From Thermoactinospora rubra (lineage in GTDB: Bacteria; Actinomycetota; Actinomycetes; Streptosporangiales; Streptosporangiaceae), in the NCBI RefSeq assembly GCF_002093975.1, contig NZ_MSZZ01000022.1, positions 62,001-126,000 on the forward strand: a stretch of 64,000 nt of DNA. The letters are read 5' to 3'. Position 1 is the first letter of the stretch; every line of letters starts with the position of its first letter. Below are positions 25,651 to 36,485 of the stretch, piece by piece. The translations under genes and the position numbers were made by a program. The notes under the pieces were generated by a model. It did no database searches. It saw only the letters and a program-made list of their open reading frames with translations, and was not told where the DNA came from.

Positions 25651-27509
25651 ACGTCGGCAAGGAACAGCCGGACCTGACCGATCCAGGCAATGTACGGCAT
25701 CTGTATCTGGCGGTCGGCGACCCCGACGCTCCGACGACGAGCTGGCCGTCGGCGGGCTATCCGGCGTTCGTGCCCGGCATCACGACGAGGATCCACGACA
25801 TCGGCGAGGCGGCTTCGTCGCATCCCGGCGGCTATTACATGGTGTTCGGGGACGGGGAAGCCGCGCAGGAGCTCGCCGCCGAGTTCACGAAGCTGGGCTT
25901 CGAGGCCGAAGCCCATCGTCCGACACTGACCGGCTGGATCGCCGCCTACTTGTCGGACGGCTCGCTGCTGTGGTGCCTCCCGATCGTCACCACCGTGACG
26001 ATGTCGCTGGTGGCGCTCAGCGTCATCATGGACGCCAAGGCCTACGGGATCCAGCGGCTGCAGGGCCGGTCGTTCGCCGCGATCCTGGCGAGGGACCTGC
26101 GCCTGCTGCTGCGGTTTCTCGCCTGGCTGGTGCCGCTGCTGCTGGCCGTACTGGTGGCGGCCTTGTATGCCTACAACGGGCTGAACCAGGTGGCGGACTT
26201 CCTGATGACCGCCGCCGGTTTCGCCGCGGTCTGGACGGTTGTCGCCTTGGCCACGCACGTTGTGGCGTTGACGTTCCGCACCCGCATCGTCTCCGCGATC
26301 AAGGGCGAGGTGTCGGGCCTGCTGGCGATGCTCTGCACCTACGCGGTACGGCTGGCCGCGGTGCTGTTGGCTTTCACCGTCGCAGTCTCCGTCCTGGCGG
26401 CCTGGAAGACGCTGGAGAACCACAAGGCGAGCAGACAGCAGTGGGTGGCGGCCGGTCACGCGGTGCGCGTCTACCTGAGCGGCACCGCCACGAGCCGCGA
26501 GGGCGTGCCGGTGATGGAGCAGGCGGTGGGCCGCTGGGTCCGCGACGCCGACAGACACGGCGACGCGATCATCGCGGTGCGGCGGTTCCTCACCGAGATG
26601 ACCACCGTCCACGGCGAACTCCTCGTGGTCAACGACACCTACCTGCGGCACCAGCGCGTCATGCTGGCGTCGGGGAAGCCGGCTCGCGCGGCGCGAAGAG
26701 ACGTCGAGGTGCTGATTCCTCCGATGCCGGCCCACCGGCAGGCGGAGGTCGTCGCAGGGGTGACCAGGTGGGCGGCGCTCATGGCGGACCTGGCCGAGAC
26801 TCCGGTCCCGAAGGTGGTGCCACGTGGCCTGGCGGAGGGCCAGACGTTGTTCGCCTACGGCTCGGGCCAGGGCTACGTCCGGGATCACCTGCTGAGCGAC
26901 TCGGTCGTCGTGGTGCTGCCGCGCGAGGCGGATCTGATCCCGCCTGCCGAATACACGGCGTACGCGACGATGGGCGGCGTCGTCTTCCCCGATCCGGCAG
27001 TCGTCGCGAAGGCCCGCGCCGATGCGGCGATGGCGGTCTACATCAACGGCGTGCAGCCGGTGGCCCGCAAGGCGGCCGACGAGCATCGCCGTCTGGAGTG
27101 GGAGTTCCGTTTCCAGCTGCTGAACCTGGCGGCGGCGCTGGCGGTGCTGTTCGTCACCGGCGTCGGCATCGGCATCGGCTTCTGCCGCAAGAACGCCAAA
27201 CGCATCTTCGTCCAGCATGTCCACGGATGGTCGTTCCTGGCCACGTATCGCAAGGTGCTGACGATCGAGGGCGCGGTGATCGCCGCCTTCCTCGCGTGGA
27301 TCACCTGGGACACGTTGTCGAGCCTGGCGCGGCTGCGCGGCCGGATTCCCGGCTCGATGCCGCCTTGGGAGTATGACGAGCTGGCCGCCGTCACCGGCTG
27401 GGAGCCGGTCCTGGTGGCGGGGATCGGCTCCGCCGGGCTGGGGTTCATCGTCGCCACGCTGGTCAGCCTGAACCGGCGTTTCGTCAAGGAGGTCTCAGCC
27501 GATGCGTGA
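25452..27509 (+). CDS. Bacteriocin-associated integral membrane protein (DUF1430 type)
   Basis: 685-residue membrane protein found beside lactococcin-972-type bacteriocins, where it is thought to give immunity or export with the ABC ATPase. One hydrophobic segment is near residues 8-25, then an extracytoplasmic domain. A block of four segments follows at about 165-310 (LWCLPIVTTVTMSLVALSVI and following). A large loop spans about 325-545, and three further segments lie at about 555-680, an FtsX/MacB-like plan of about eight. GTG 25452 has GGAGG three bases upstream. It overlaps the ATPase gene by eight bases. Confidence 0.8.
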   Translation: MPHRGIRFAYAAFLVFSCVAAFVVLRGDEQAGVQGNDATVRVAGDGRASGRQVVAMVEAFAHRRGVNVGKEQPDLTDPGNVRHLYLAVGDPDAPTTSWPSAGYPAFVPGITTRIHDIGEAASSHPGGYYMVFGDGEAAQELAAEFTKLGFEAEAHRPTLTGWIAAYLSDGSLLWCLPIVTTVTMSLVALSVIMDAKAYGIQRLQGRSFAAILARDLRLLLRFLAWLVPLLLAVLVAALYAYNGLNQVADFLMTAAGFAAVWTVVALATHVVALTFRTRIVSAIKGEVSGLLAMLCTYAVRLAAVLLAFTVAVSVLAAWKTLENHKASRQQWVAAGHAVRVYLSGTATSREGVPVMEQAVGRWVRDADRHGDAIIAVRRFLTEMTTVHGELLVVNDTYLRHQRVMLASGKPARAARRDVEVLIPPMPAHRQAEVVAGVTRWAALMADLAETPVPKVVPRGLAEGQTLFAYGSGQGYVRDHLLSDSVVVVLPREADLIPPAEYTAYATMGGVVFPDPAVVAKARADAAMAVYINGVQPVARKAADEHRRLEWEFRFQLLNLAAALAVLFVTGVGIGIGFCRKNAKRIFVQHVHGWSFLATYRKVLTIEGAVIAAFLAWITWDTLSSLARLRGRIPGSMPPWEYDELAAVTGWEPVLVAGIGSAGLGFIVATLVSLNRRFVKEVSADA

Positions 27510-28155
27510 AGCGACACCCGGGAAGGCCGCGACGCCGCTGGTCAGCGTCGTCGATGTCGCGAAGGAGTTCGGCTCGCGCGTGCTGTGGGACGGGCTCGGT
27601 TTCGACGTCGAGCACGGACAGATGCTCGCGTTGACGGGAGCCAGCGGCGCCGGGAAGACGACGCTGCTGAACTGTCTCGGCCTGCTGGAGACGGTCGACC
27701 GTGGCCACATCGTGATCGGCGGCGCCGACGTGACGAGATTCGGCCCGCGACGGGCCCGGCTGTTTCGCCGAGACCAGCTCGGCTACCTGTTCCAGAACTA
27801 CGCGCTGATCGAGAACGCCACGGTGGCCGACAATCTCGACGTCGCCTCGCGGCCGGGGAGAGGACGCCGCGGCGGGTATGAGGAGGCGCTGGAGCAGGTC
27901 GGCTTGGCGGGCCGCCTGAAGGAGAAGGTGTTCCGTCTGTCGGGAGGCGAGCAGCAGCGGGTCGCGCTGGCCCGCCTGATCGTGAAAAGGCCCGTGGTGG
28001 TGCTGGCGGATGAGCCGACCGGCGCCCTGGACGAGGCCAACGCCGACGCGGTGATCAAGATTCTGCGGGGGATGGCGAGCCAGGGCTGCGCCGTGATCAT
28101 CGCTACGCACAATCCCCGTGTCGAGGCTGCCTGCGACTCCGTTGTACACATCTAG
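27502..28155 (+). CDS. Lactococcin-972-group bacteriocin ABC transporter ATPase
   Basis: 217-residue stand-alone ATPase of the MacB/LolD-like type. It has Walker A GASGAGKTT, the Q-loop in YLFQNYALIENATV, the signature [13 protein letters not shown], Walker B VVLADEPTGALD and the H-loop IIATHN. ATG 27502 has AAGGAGG seven bases upstream and overlaps the membrane-protein stop. It pairs with that protein to form the export/self-protection pump of the bacteriocin. The gene stops 12 bp before the third operator palindrome, which marks the right edge of the inserted block. Confidence 0.88.
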   Translation: MREATPGKAATPLVSVVDVAKEFGSRVLWDGLGFDVEHGQMLALTGASGAGKTTLLNCLGLLETVDRGHIVIGGADVTRFGPRRARLFRRDQLGYLFQNYALIENATVADNLDVASRPGRGRRGGYEEALEQVGLAGRLKEKVFRLSGGEQQRVALARLIVKRPVVVLADEPTGALDEANADAVIKILRGMASQGCAVIIATHNPRVEAACDSVVHI

Positions 28156-28167
28156 GCTCCCCCAGAT

Positions 28168-28179
28168 ATGTCATGACAT
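28168..28179. promoter_or_regulatory. ATGTCATGACAT palindrome upstream of iolB-iolD
   Basis: Third identical copy of the IolR-like operator, 60 bp before the iolB start and 12 bp after the bacteriocin ATPase stop. It gives iolB-iolD a promoter of their own, separate from the Cgl0159-type gene. The leader 28180-28239 contains a GGGAGGA ribosome site and nothing else recognisable. Confidence 0.7.
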
Positions 28180-28239
28180 CATGGCAAGCATGCGAGAGGT
28201 CAGTCGCCGCCGCAGCCGCCTCGTCAGGGAGGACACCAG

Positions 28240-29126
28240 ATGACCTATATTCCGTACGGCAAGGCCGCCTCGTCCCCATGGGCCGTGGAGATCACCCCGG
28301 AGACGGCCGGATGGACCTACAGCGGCCTGCGGGTGATCGACCTCGACGGCGACCCGGTGAGCTTCGAGACGGGCGCGGAGGAGATGATCGTCCTGCCGCT
28401 GTCCGGGTCGTGCTCGGTCACCTGCGCCCCGGTCGACCCCACGCCCACGACCACGTATCCCGCCGCCACAGGCGCGCCCGAGGAGCACTCGGTGGCCTTC
28501 GACCTGACCGGCCGGGAGTCGGTCTTCGACGGGCCCAGCGACTTCGCCTACCTGCCCGTCGGCTCGTCGGTCACGCTCAGCGGCCGCGGCCGCATCGCGC
28601 TGCCCTCCGCCCGGGCCGCCCGCCGCCTCCAGCCCCGCTACGTGCCCGCCGCCGACGTCCCCGTCGAGCTGCGCGGCGCCGGGCAGGCCAGCAGGCAGGT
28701 GCACAACTTCTGCGCGCCCGACGCCTTCGAGTGCGACAAGCTGGTGTCGGTGGAGGTGCTCACGCCCGGCGGCAACTGGTCGTCCTATCCCCCGCACAAG
28801 CACGACACCGAGGCGCCGGGCGAGGCGGTCCTGGAGGAGATCTACTACTTCGAGGGCGGCCCCGGCTACCAGCGTGTCTACAGCTCCGGCCGCGGCCCCA
28901 TCGACACGCTGGCCGAGGTGGGCCCCGGCGACGTGGTGCTCGTGCCGCACGGCTACCACGGCCCGTCCATGGCCGCCCCCGGCTACGACCTGTACTACCT
29001 CAACGTCCTGGCGGGGCCCGCGCCGCAGCGCTCGATGGCCTTCTGCGACGACCCCCGCCACGCCTGGATCCGCGACACGTGGCGGGAGCAGGAGATCGAT
29101 CCGCGCCTGCCGTACGGGAGGACACG

Positions 29127-29130
<4 letters not shown>
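28240..29130 (+). CDS. iolB: 5-deoxy-glucuronate isomerase
   Basis: 296-residue IolB/KduI-family bicupin. It isomerises 5-deoxy-D-glucuronate to 2-deoxy-5-keto-D-gluconate in inositol breakdown. The second cupin holds the metal-binding PPHKHDTEAPGEAVLEEIYY (two His, Glu) and a later His in VLVPHGYHGP, followed by YYLNVLAGPAPQRSMAFCDDPRH, typical of IolB. GGGAGGA lies upstream of ATG 28240 at a normal distance. It overlaps iolD by ATGA. The enzyme is intact, while a fragment of its 5' end lies 4.2 kb upstream. Confidence 0.92.
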
Positions 29131-30953
<1,823 letters not shown>

Positions 30954-30956
<3 letters not shown>

Positions 30957-31045
30957 GGTCGGCGCGTGAGGTCGGCGAGGTCGGCTGCGAGGTCGTCGGC
31001 GCGCGAGGTCGGCGTGGCGCGTGCGGGAGAGGTCGGCGGGGTTGC
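30954..31045 (+). repeat. Direct repeats of GAGGTCGGC between iolD and the AI-2E gene
   Basis: About six copies of GAGGTCGGC or close variants, spaced 9-24 bp apart, begin at the iolD stop. The region has no ORF. It could be slippage-generated filler. Confidence 0.6.
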
Positions 31046-31075
31046 CGGTGGCGCGTGCGGGGGTAGATCCTCCGC

Positions 31076-32107
31076 ATGGCCGCCACGACCAGGGCGTGGC
31101 GCGCGCTCGGGGTGATCGCGCTCACCGCGGTGATCGTCTGGCTCCTCTGGTTCGCGCGCTCCGTCGTGCTCCCCGTCATCCTCGGCGTGTTCCTCACCAC
31201 GTTGCTGCTGCCGCCCGCCCGCTGGCTGCGCGCCCGCGGCATGGGCCGCGCGCTGTCCACCGCCGTGGTCTGCGTGGGCGGGCTGCTGCTGGGCGGCGCG
31301 CTCGTCGCGCTGCTCGTCCCGCCGACGATCAGCGGGATCACGCAGCTGCGCGACAGCATCGGCAAGACCCTCGACGACCTGCACTCCCTGGCGCTGTCGC
31401 TGGGGCTCACCGACGCCACGATCGACCGGCTCATCACCCAGGCCAGGCAGTACGTCACCGAGCAGGCCCAGCAGATCGCCACCGGGGCGGTCACCGGGGC
31501 CCGCGTGGTCGTCGAGTTCGTGATCGGCGCGGTGCTGGCGGCCATCCTGGCGATCTACTTCGTGCACGGCGGCGACCGGCTGTTCGCCTGGCTGGTCGAC
31601 CTGCTGCCCGCCGCCGCCCGGCCGCGGGTGCGCGACGGCGGCCGGATCGTCTTCGACGTCGTCGGCCGCTACATCCGCGGCGTCGCGCTGGTCGGCCTCG
31701 TGGACGGCTTCTTCATCGGCCTGGCGCTGTGGCTGCTCGGCGTCCCCATCGCCGTCCCCCTGGCCGTGCTGACCTTCGTGGGCGCCTTCCTGCCGGTGGT
31801 GGGGGCCTTCCTGGCGGGGCTGCTGGCCGCGGCCGTGGCGTTCGCCGCCAAGGGCTGGGCGGTGGCGCTCGTCGTGGTGGCCGTCACCGTCGCCGTCCAG
31901 CAGCTCGAGGGGCACGTGCTGGCGCCGCAGATCTACGGCCGGGCGCTGGACCTGCCGGGCGCGGTCATCCTCATCGCGATCGCCCTGGGCGGCGTGCTGG
32001 CCGGGATCACCGGCGCCTTCCTCGCCGCGCCGATCGTCTCGGCCGTGGTGGCGCTGCTCAGGCACCGGGAACCCGAGCCGGAGGAGACGGCTCCAGCCCG
32101 CGCCTGA
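31076..32107 (+). CDS. AI-2E family transporter
   Basis: 343-residue membrane protein of the AI-2E (TqsA/YdiK/PerM) family. It has about eight membrane segments: two at residues 10-50, one at 55-85, then a cytoplasmic or periplasmic helical stretch (TISGITQLRDSIGKTLDDL), and five more from about 140, with the conserved QQLEGHVLAPQIYGRALDL near 280. Family members export small molecules or ions. Autoinducer export is only known for TqsA. It stands alone after the iolD repeats and converges on the DivIVA-like gene with a 3-bp gap. Confidence 0.83.
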   Translation: MAATTRAWRALGVIALTAVIVWLLWFARSVVLPVILGVFLTTLLLPPARWLRARGMGRALSTAVVCVGGLLLGGALVALLVPPTISGITQLRDSIGKTLDDLHSLALSLGLTDATIDRLITQARQYVTEQAQQIATGAVTGARVVVEFVIGAVLAAILAIYFVHGGDRLFAWLVDLLPAAARPRVRDGGRIVFDVVGRYIRGVALVGLVDGFFIGLALWLLGVPIAVPLAVLTFVGAFLPVVGAFLAGLLAAAVAFAAKGWAVALVVVAVTVAVQQLEGHVLAPQIYGRALDLPGAVILIAIALGGVLAGITGAFLAAPIVSAVVALLRHREPEPEETAPARA

Positions 32108-32110
32108 CGG

Positions 32111-32656
32111 TCAGCGCTGTTCCAGCACGTCGGCGATGCCAGCCAGGAAGGTGTCCACGTCCTGGATGAGGTAGCCCGGGCGCACCAGCACCGTCGGGAA
32201 CTTCACGGTGCGCACCTCCTCGGCGGTCACCGGGTCGCTGGTCGTGCCGCGCAGCGTGGCCACGATGCGGTCGAGGAAGGCGTCGACGGCGTCCTCGTTG
32301 TAGCCGCTGCCCATCCGGCCCGGGCGGAAGGCCGCCCGCTCCACCCTCGCGGCCTGCTGCTCGAACCACTGCTCGCGGAGTAACTCGCCGGTCGGCTCGG
32401 CCATCGCCAGCCGTACCGGGGCCTTCTGCCGGGTCTCCAGCGCCACCACGAACGCCTCGAGCGCGAAGTCCACCGCCGTCTCGTTGTAGCCGCCCCGCCT
32501 GACCGAGAAGGTGGCCCGCCGCACCTCATCCGCGGTCACCGGCTCCAGGTCCCGCGGGCCGCGGCCCAGGGTGGACTCGATGCGCTCGATCAAGGCGTCG
32601 ACCTCGGCGGGGTCGTAGCCTGACCGCATACCCATGACACGCGGAAAGCGATTCAA
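32111..32656 (-). CDS. DivIVA-domain protein with four internal repeats
   Basis: 181-residue soluble protein built from four copies of a DivIVA-domain motif: GYDPAEVDALIERI (near residue 13), GYNETAVDFALEAFV (near 55), GYNEDAVDAFLDRIV (near 117) and GYLIQDVDTFLAGI (near 160). Each is preceded by an 'EVRxxxF' element. Such short DivIVA-like proteins lack the long coiled coil of true DivIVA and their role is unknown. TTG 32656 is favoured because GGAGG lies six bases upstream. ATG 32635 has no ribosome site. Confidence 0.7.
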   Translation of the reverse strand: MNRFPRVMGMRSGYDPAEVDALIERIESTLGRGPRDLEPVTADEVRRATFSVRRGGYNETAVDFALEAFVVALETRQKAPVRLAMAEPTGELLREQWFEQQAARVERAAFRPGRMGSGYNEDAVDAFLDRIVATLRGTTSDPVTAEEVRTVKFPTVLVRPGYLIQDVDTFLAGIADVLEQR

Positions 32657-32753
32657 GCGGGGCCTCCAAGATTCGTCGCCACTCCATTGTGGGGCCAGGA
32701 GGAACCTACCGGCGAGTCGCCGCGAAAGCGTACGGCCCCGGCGCGGAGACGGG

Positions 32754-33869
32754 CTACTCGGCGGCGGCGAGCTGCCCGCAGGCGCCGTCGATCTCCCTGC
32801 CCCGGGTGTCCCGTACGGTCACCGGCACGCCGTGCAGCTGGAGGCGGCGCACGAAGGCGCGCTCGTCCTCGGGGCGCGAGGCGGTCCACTTCGAGCCCGG
32901 GGTCGGGTTGAGCGGGATCAGATTGACGTGCACCAGCTTGTTCTTGATCAGCCTGCCGAGCAGGTCGGCGCGCCACTCCTGGTCGTTGACGTCCTTGATC
33001 AGCGCGTACTCGATCGACACCCGTCGCTTGGTCTTGGCCGCGTACGCCCAGGCGGCGTCGAGCACCTCGGCGACCTTCCACCGCGTGTTGACCGGCACGA
33101 GCGTGTCGCGCAGCTCGTCGTCGGGGGCGTGCAGCGACACCGCGAGCGTCACGGGCAGGCCCTCGTCGGCGAGCTTGGCGATCGCGGGGACCAGGCCCAC
33201 CGTCGAGACCGTGACGTTGCGGGCGGAGATGCCGAGCCCGCCCGGCGCCGGGTCGACCAGGCGGCGCACGGCGCCGACGACGGCCTTGTAGTTGGCCAGC
33301 GGCTCGCCCATGCCCATGAACACCACGTTGCTGACGCGCCCGGGACCGCCGGGGACCTCGCCCCTGGCCAGGGCCCGGGCGCCGGCGACGACCTGCTCGA
33401 CGATCTCGGCCGTGGACATGTTGCGCGTCAGCCCGGCCTGGCCGGTGGCGCAGAAGGGGCAGTTCATGCCGCACCCGGCCTGGGAGGACACGCACATCGT
33501 CACCCGGTCGGGGTAGCGCATGAGGACCGACTCCACCAGCGCCCCGTCGAACAGCCGCCACAGCGTCTTGCGCGTGGCCCCGCCGTCGGTGGTCAGCTCG
33601 CGCACCGGGGTCAGCAGCGGGGGCAGCAGCGTGCCGAGCCGCTCGCGGGAGGCGGCGGGCAGGTCCGTCATCGCCTGCACGTCGGTGGTGAGGTGCGTGA
33701 AGTAGTGCCGGGAGAGCTGGTCGGCGCGGAAGGGCTTCTCGCCCAGCTCGGCGACGGCCGCCCGGCGCTCGGCCATGGTGAGGTCGGCCAGGTGCCGCGT
33801 GGGCTTGGCGCGCCGCGGCGCGGCGAACTGCAGCAGCGGCCGCCCGGCGGGTCCGGGATTCTGACTCAC
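32754..33869 (-). CDS. rlmN: 23S rRNA (adenine-2503-C2)-methyltransferase
   Basis: 371-residue radical-SAM enzyme that methylates C2 of A2503 in 23S rRNA (and A37 of some tRNAs). The CxxxCxxC cluster is Cys133, Cys137 and Cys140 in [20 protein letters not shown] binds SAM, and the C-terminal resolving Cys364 is in the final ACGQLAAAE. The N-terminal accessory domain has [12 protein letters not shown]. Length and residues fit RlmN, not Cfr. Its gene sits 97 bp before the DivIVA-like gene on the same strand. Confidence 0.95.
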   Translation of the reverse strand: MSQNPGPAGRPLLQFAAPRRAKPTRHLADLTMAERRAAVAELGEKPFRADQLSRHYFTHLTTDVQAMTDLPAASRERLGTLLPPLLTPVRELTTDGGATRKTLWRLFDGALVESVLMRYPDRVTMCVSSQAGCGMNCPFCATGQAGLTRNMSTAEIVEQVVAGARALARGEVPGGPGRVSNVVFMGMGEPLANYKAVVGAVRRLVDPAPGGLGISARNVTVSTVGLVPAIAKLADEGLPVTLAVSLHAPDDELRDTLVPVNTRWKVAEVLDAAWAYAAKTKRRVSIEYALIKDVNDQEWRADLLGRLIKNKLVHVNLIPLNPTPGSKWTASRPEDERAFVRRLQLHGVPVTVRDTRGREIDGACGQLAAAE

Positions 33870-33892
33870 GCAACTCTCCAGGACGATCTAGA

Positions 33893-34903
33893 GTGTCCAA
33901 ACGTATGGCGATTTTTCGGTCCGCCGCCGGCGAGGGGCACACCGAGGTCGTCCTCACCGCCGGTAACCCGTACGGCAGCCGCACGCTGGTGGTCGAGCGT
34001 GACGAGGAGTCCTCGGTAGCTTACCTGTGCTCGCCCGACGGCACCGTCCACGGAGCGGTCTGGCTCGCCAACCACCGCGAGGCCCCCGAGGCGGTCGACC
34101 TGCGCCGGATCAACGCCGGGCTGCCGCCGCTGATGCCCAGGGCCAACACCCGTCACCCCGCCGGGCGCCGCCCGCTGGCCCAGCTGACGCCGCTGTGGTT
34201 CGAGGAGGGCGACGGCGTCGCCCTGTATGAGAACGACGAGCTCCTCGCGGTCATTCCTGGCTGGGCGGACATGAGCCGCGGCATGCCCGGCTACGCCCGC
34301 GACGCCATCGGCGAGACCCCCTTCGCCTGGGCGCTGTCGGAGGCGCTGGAAGGGCTCGCGCCCCGCCTGGCCAACGCGCGCTCCTACTGGCAGTGGCGCT
34401 TCTCCGAGGGCTCCTGGGCGTCCTTCCAGCAGTTCGTCATGGGCCACCTGGACCGCGCGGTCGGCCCGGCCGGGCGCTACTGGGACGCCAGCGGCGAGCG
34501 CCTGCCGACCGTGGGCATCAGCGAGCGGCCCCCGCACGGCGACCGCGAGGTGACCGTCCTGTCGACCGTGGGGATGAGCTGCCAGCGCATGCCGACCGTC
34601 GAACAGTGGATCGACCAGCCCGACGCCTACGCCCGCATCGAGCTCGCCGTGGCCACGCGGGACGACCCCCGCGACGCCGCCCTGCTGCTGGTGTGGCTCG
34701 CGCAGTACCCCTGGCACTCGGTCACCTGGCTCGGCCACGGCCACACGGCCAAGTGGTACCACGAGCCGTCCACCTTCCCCTTCGGGCCGCAGTACGCCGG
34801 GGTGCTGCTCAACGCCGAACCCGACGACATGCCCGACATGTCGGGCTTCCGGTTCGGCGGCGAGGCCGTCCGCTGGCTCTGGCTCGAACCCTGGAACGGC
34901 TGA
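33893..34903 (+). CDS. Suppressor of fused (SUFU) domain protein
   Basis: 336-residue protein whose C-terminal half (about 165-336) looks like a SUFU domain: TVLSTVGMSCQRMPTVEQW, ARIELAVATRDD, LLVWLAQYPWHSVTWLGHGHT, STFPFGPQYAGVLLN. The N-terminal part (GSRTLVVERDEESSVAYL) is unassigned. Bacterial SUFU proteins are common in actinobacteria, often as immunity-like or orphan proteins, with no settled role. I use GTG 33893. ATG 33905 is an alternative and, with TAGAGT at 33889-33894 as a -10 box, could be leaderless. Confidence 0.75.
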   Translation: MSKRMAIFRSAAGEGHTEVVLTAGNPYGSRTLVVERDEESSVAYLCSPDGTVHGAVWLANHREAPEAVDLRRINAGLPPLMPRANTRHPAGRRPLAQLTPLWFEEGDGVALYENDELLAVIPGWADMSRGMPGYARDAIGETPFAWALSEALEGLAPRLANARSYWQWRFSEGSWASFQQFVMGHLDRAVGPAGRYWDASGERLPTVGISERPPHGDREVTVLSTVGMSCQRMPTVEQWIDQPDAYARIELAVATRDDPRDAALLLVWLAQYPWHSVTWLGHGHTAKWYHEPSTFPFGPQYAGVLLNAEPDDMPDMSGFRFGGEAVRWLWLEPWNG

Positions 34904-34912
34904 GCCGCCGGG

Positions 34913-35755
34913 TCACCCGAAGAACAGCGTGAGCAGCAGCCAGACCGGGATGAGCGTCGCCACCAGCGAGTCGAGCCGGTCCATCACGCCGCCGTGCCCG
35001 GGCAGGATCGTGCCCATGTCCTTGATCCCGAGGTCCCGCTTGATGATGGACTCGATCAGGTCCCCGATGGTCGCCAGCGCCGCGGCCAGCGCGCCGAGCA
35101 GTGCCCCCTGCCACAGCGCCCCGCCCATCAGCCACGCCACCAGCCACGCGCCCACGGCCACGCAGCCGATCACGGACCCGGCGAACCCCTCCCAGGTCTT
35201 CTTCGGGCTGATGACCGACATCTTGTGCCTGCCGAACAGCACGCCGGCGAAGTATCCGAAGATGTCGCTGGCCACGGTCACCGCGATGAAGATCAGCACC
35301 CGGTAGGGGCCGTCGTCGGGCTGGAGCAGCAGCGCCGCGAACCCCGCCAGCAGCGGCGGGTAGACCAGCGTGAACACCGAGGCCGTGGTGTCGCGCACGT
35401 ACCCCTCGGTGCCGCCCGCGAACATCCGCCAGACGAGCAGCGCGAAGACGGCCACCACGAAGGTCCCGAGCAGCCACGACGGCCCGCCCCAGTACGCTCC
35501 CGCGATCATCGCGGTCATCGCGGCCAGCACCGGGACGATCGGCACGGCGATCCCGCGCGTCGCGAAGGCCCGCGACAGCTCTGCCACGCCGACGCCCACG
35601 GCCGCCACGATCACCGCCAGGAAGATCTCCTTGACGGTGAACAGCGAGACGATGACCAGGGCGCCGAGCCCCACGCCCACCGCGATGGCGGCGGGCAGGT
35701 TCCTTCCGGTACGGCTGCCGCCGCTCGGGCTGGTGCCAGCCGTACTTTCTTCCAC
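34913..35755 (-). CDS. cdsA: Phosphatidate cytidylyltransferase
   Basis: 280-residue membrane enzyme making CDP-diacylglycerol from phosphatidate and CTP. It has about eight membrane segments and the C-terminal signature GDLIESIIKRDLGIKDMG followed by LPGHGGVMDRLDS. I choose GTG 35755, with GGGGAG five bases upstream; ATG 35815 adds 20 residues but lacks a ribosome site. A 12-bp hairpin separates it from frr upstream. It converges with the SUFU gene, with nine bases between stops. Confidence 0.93.
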   Translation of the reverse strand: MEESTAGTSPSGGSRTGRNLPAAIAVGVGLGALVIVSLFTVKEIFLAVIVAAVGVGVAELSRAFATRGIAVPIVPVLAAMTAMIAGAYWGGPSWLLGTFVVAVFALLVWRMFAGGTEGYVRDTTASVFTLVYPPLLAGFAALLLQPDDGPYRVLIFIAVTVASDIFGYFAGVLFGRHKMSVISPKKTWEGFAGSVIGCVAVGAWLVAWLMGGALWQGALLGALAAALATIGDLIESIIKRDLGIKDMGTILPGHGGVMDRLDSLVATLIPVWLLLTLFFG

Positions 35756-35877
35756 TGGATCTCCCCTGACGCGGCGCGCTGCCGAATCCTGCCGCGCGGC
35801 CGCGCCGTACCGCACGCGGTATGCCTCACCTCACCGTACGGCCAGCCGGACCGCCGTGCCGACGGCATGTATGCGAC

Positions 35878-35906
35878 GGTCCCCGTGCCGCGCGGGCACG
35901 GGGACC
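35878..35906 (-). terminator. 12-bp hairpin between frr and cdsA
   Basis: Perfect arms GGTCCCCGTGCC and GGCACGGGGACC with a 5-nt loop, starting 13 bp after the frr stop. No T-run follows on either strand, so this is an intrinsic terminator of the hairpin-only kind often proposed for actinobacteria, or a processing/stability element. Confidence 0.6.
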
Positions 35907-35918
35907 ATGCTCGGCGGC

Positions 35919-36476
35919 TCAGACCTCGAGCAGCTCGGCTTCCTTGTGCTTGAGCAGCTCGTCGATCTTGGCGACGTGCCTGTGCGTGATGTCCTCGAGC
36001 TCTTTTTCCGCCCGCCGCACCTCGTCCTCGCCGGCCTCGCCGTCCTTGACCAGCTTGTCCAGGGCCTCCTTGGCGGCGCGCCGGATGTTGCGCACCGACA
36101 CCCTGCCGTGCTCGGCCTTGTTGCGCGCGACCTTGATGTACTCCTTGCGGCGCTCCTCCGACAGCTCGGGGAAGACCACGCGGATCACCTGACCGTCGTT
36201 GGTCGGGTTGACGCCCAGGTCGGAGTCGCGGATCGCCTTCTCGATCGCGCCCATCGCGCTCTTGTCGAACGGCTGGATGATCACCATGCGGGCCTCGGGG
36301 ACGTGGAACGAGGCCAGCTGCTGGATCGGGGTCGGCGTGCCGTAGTACTCAGCGTTGATCTTGTTGAACATCGACGGCGTGACCCGGCCCGTGCGGATGC
36401 CCGCGAAGTCCTCCTTGGCGACCGCGACGGCCTTGTCCATCTTTTCCTCGGCTTCGAGGAGAGTTTCGTCGATCAC
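35919..36476 (-). CDS. frr: Ribosome recycling factor
   Basis: 185-residue factor that, with EF-G, splits the post-termination ribosome. Recognisable are [19 protein letters not shown] near residue 22, [12 protein letters not shown], the [24 protein letters not shown] loop and the C-terminal helix ([23 protein letters not shown]). It starts at ATG 36476, 9 bp after the pyrH stop, and is the last gene before the hairpin at 35878. Confidence 0.97.
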   Translation of the reverse strand: MIDETLLEAEEKMDKAVAVAKEDFAGIRTGRVTPSMFNKINAEYYGTPTPIQQLASFHVPEARMVIIQPFDKSAMGAIEKAIRDSDLGVNPTNDGQVIRVVFPELSEERRKEYIKVARNKAEHGRVSVRNIRRAAKEALDKLVKDGEAGEDEVRRAEKELEDITHRHVAKIDELLKHKEAELLEV

Positions 36477-36485
36477 AGCGGCTCC

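Noticed and set aside
33859-33894. Full promoter for the SUFU gene
   Set aside because: TAGAGT is a fair -10 box but no -35 lies at a proper distance, so I left it out as a feature.
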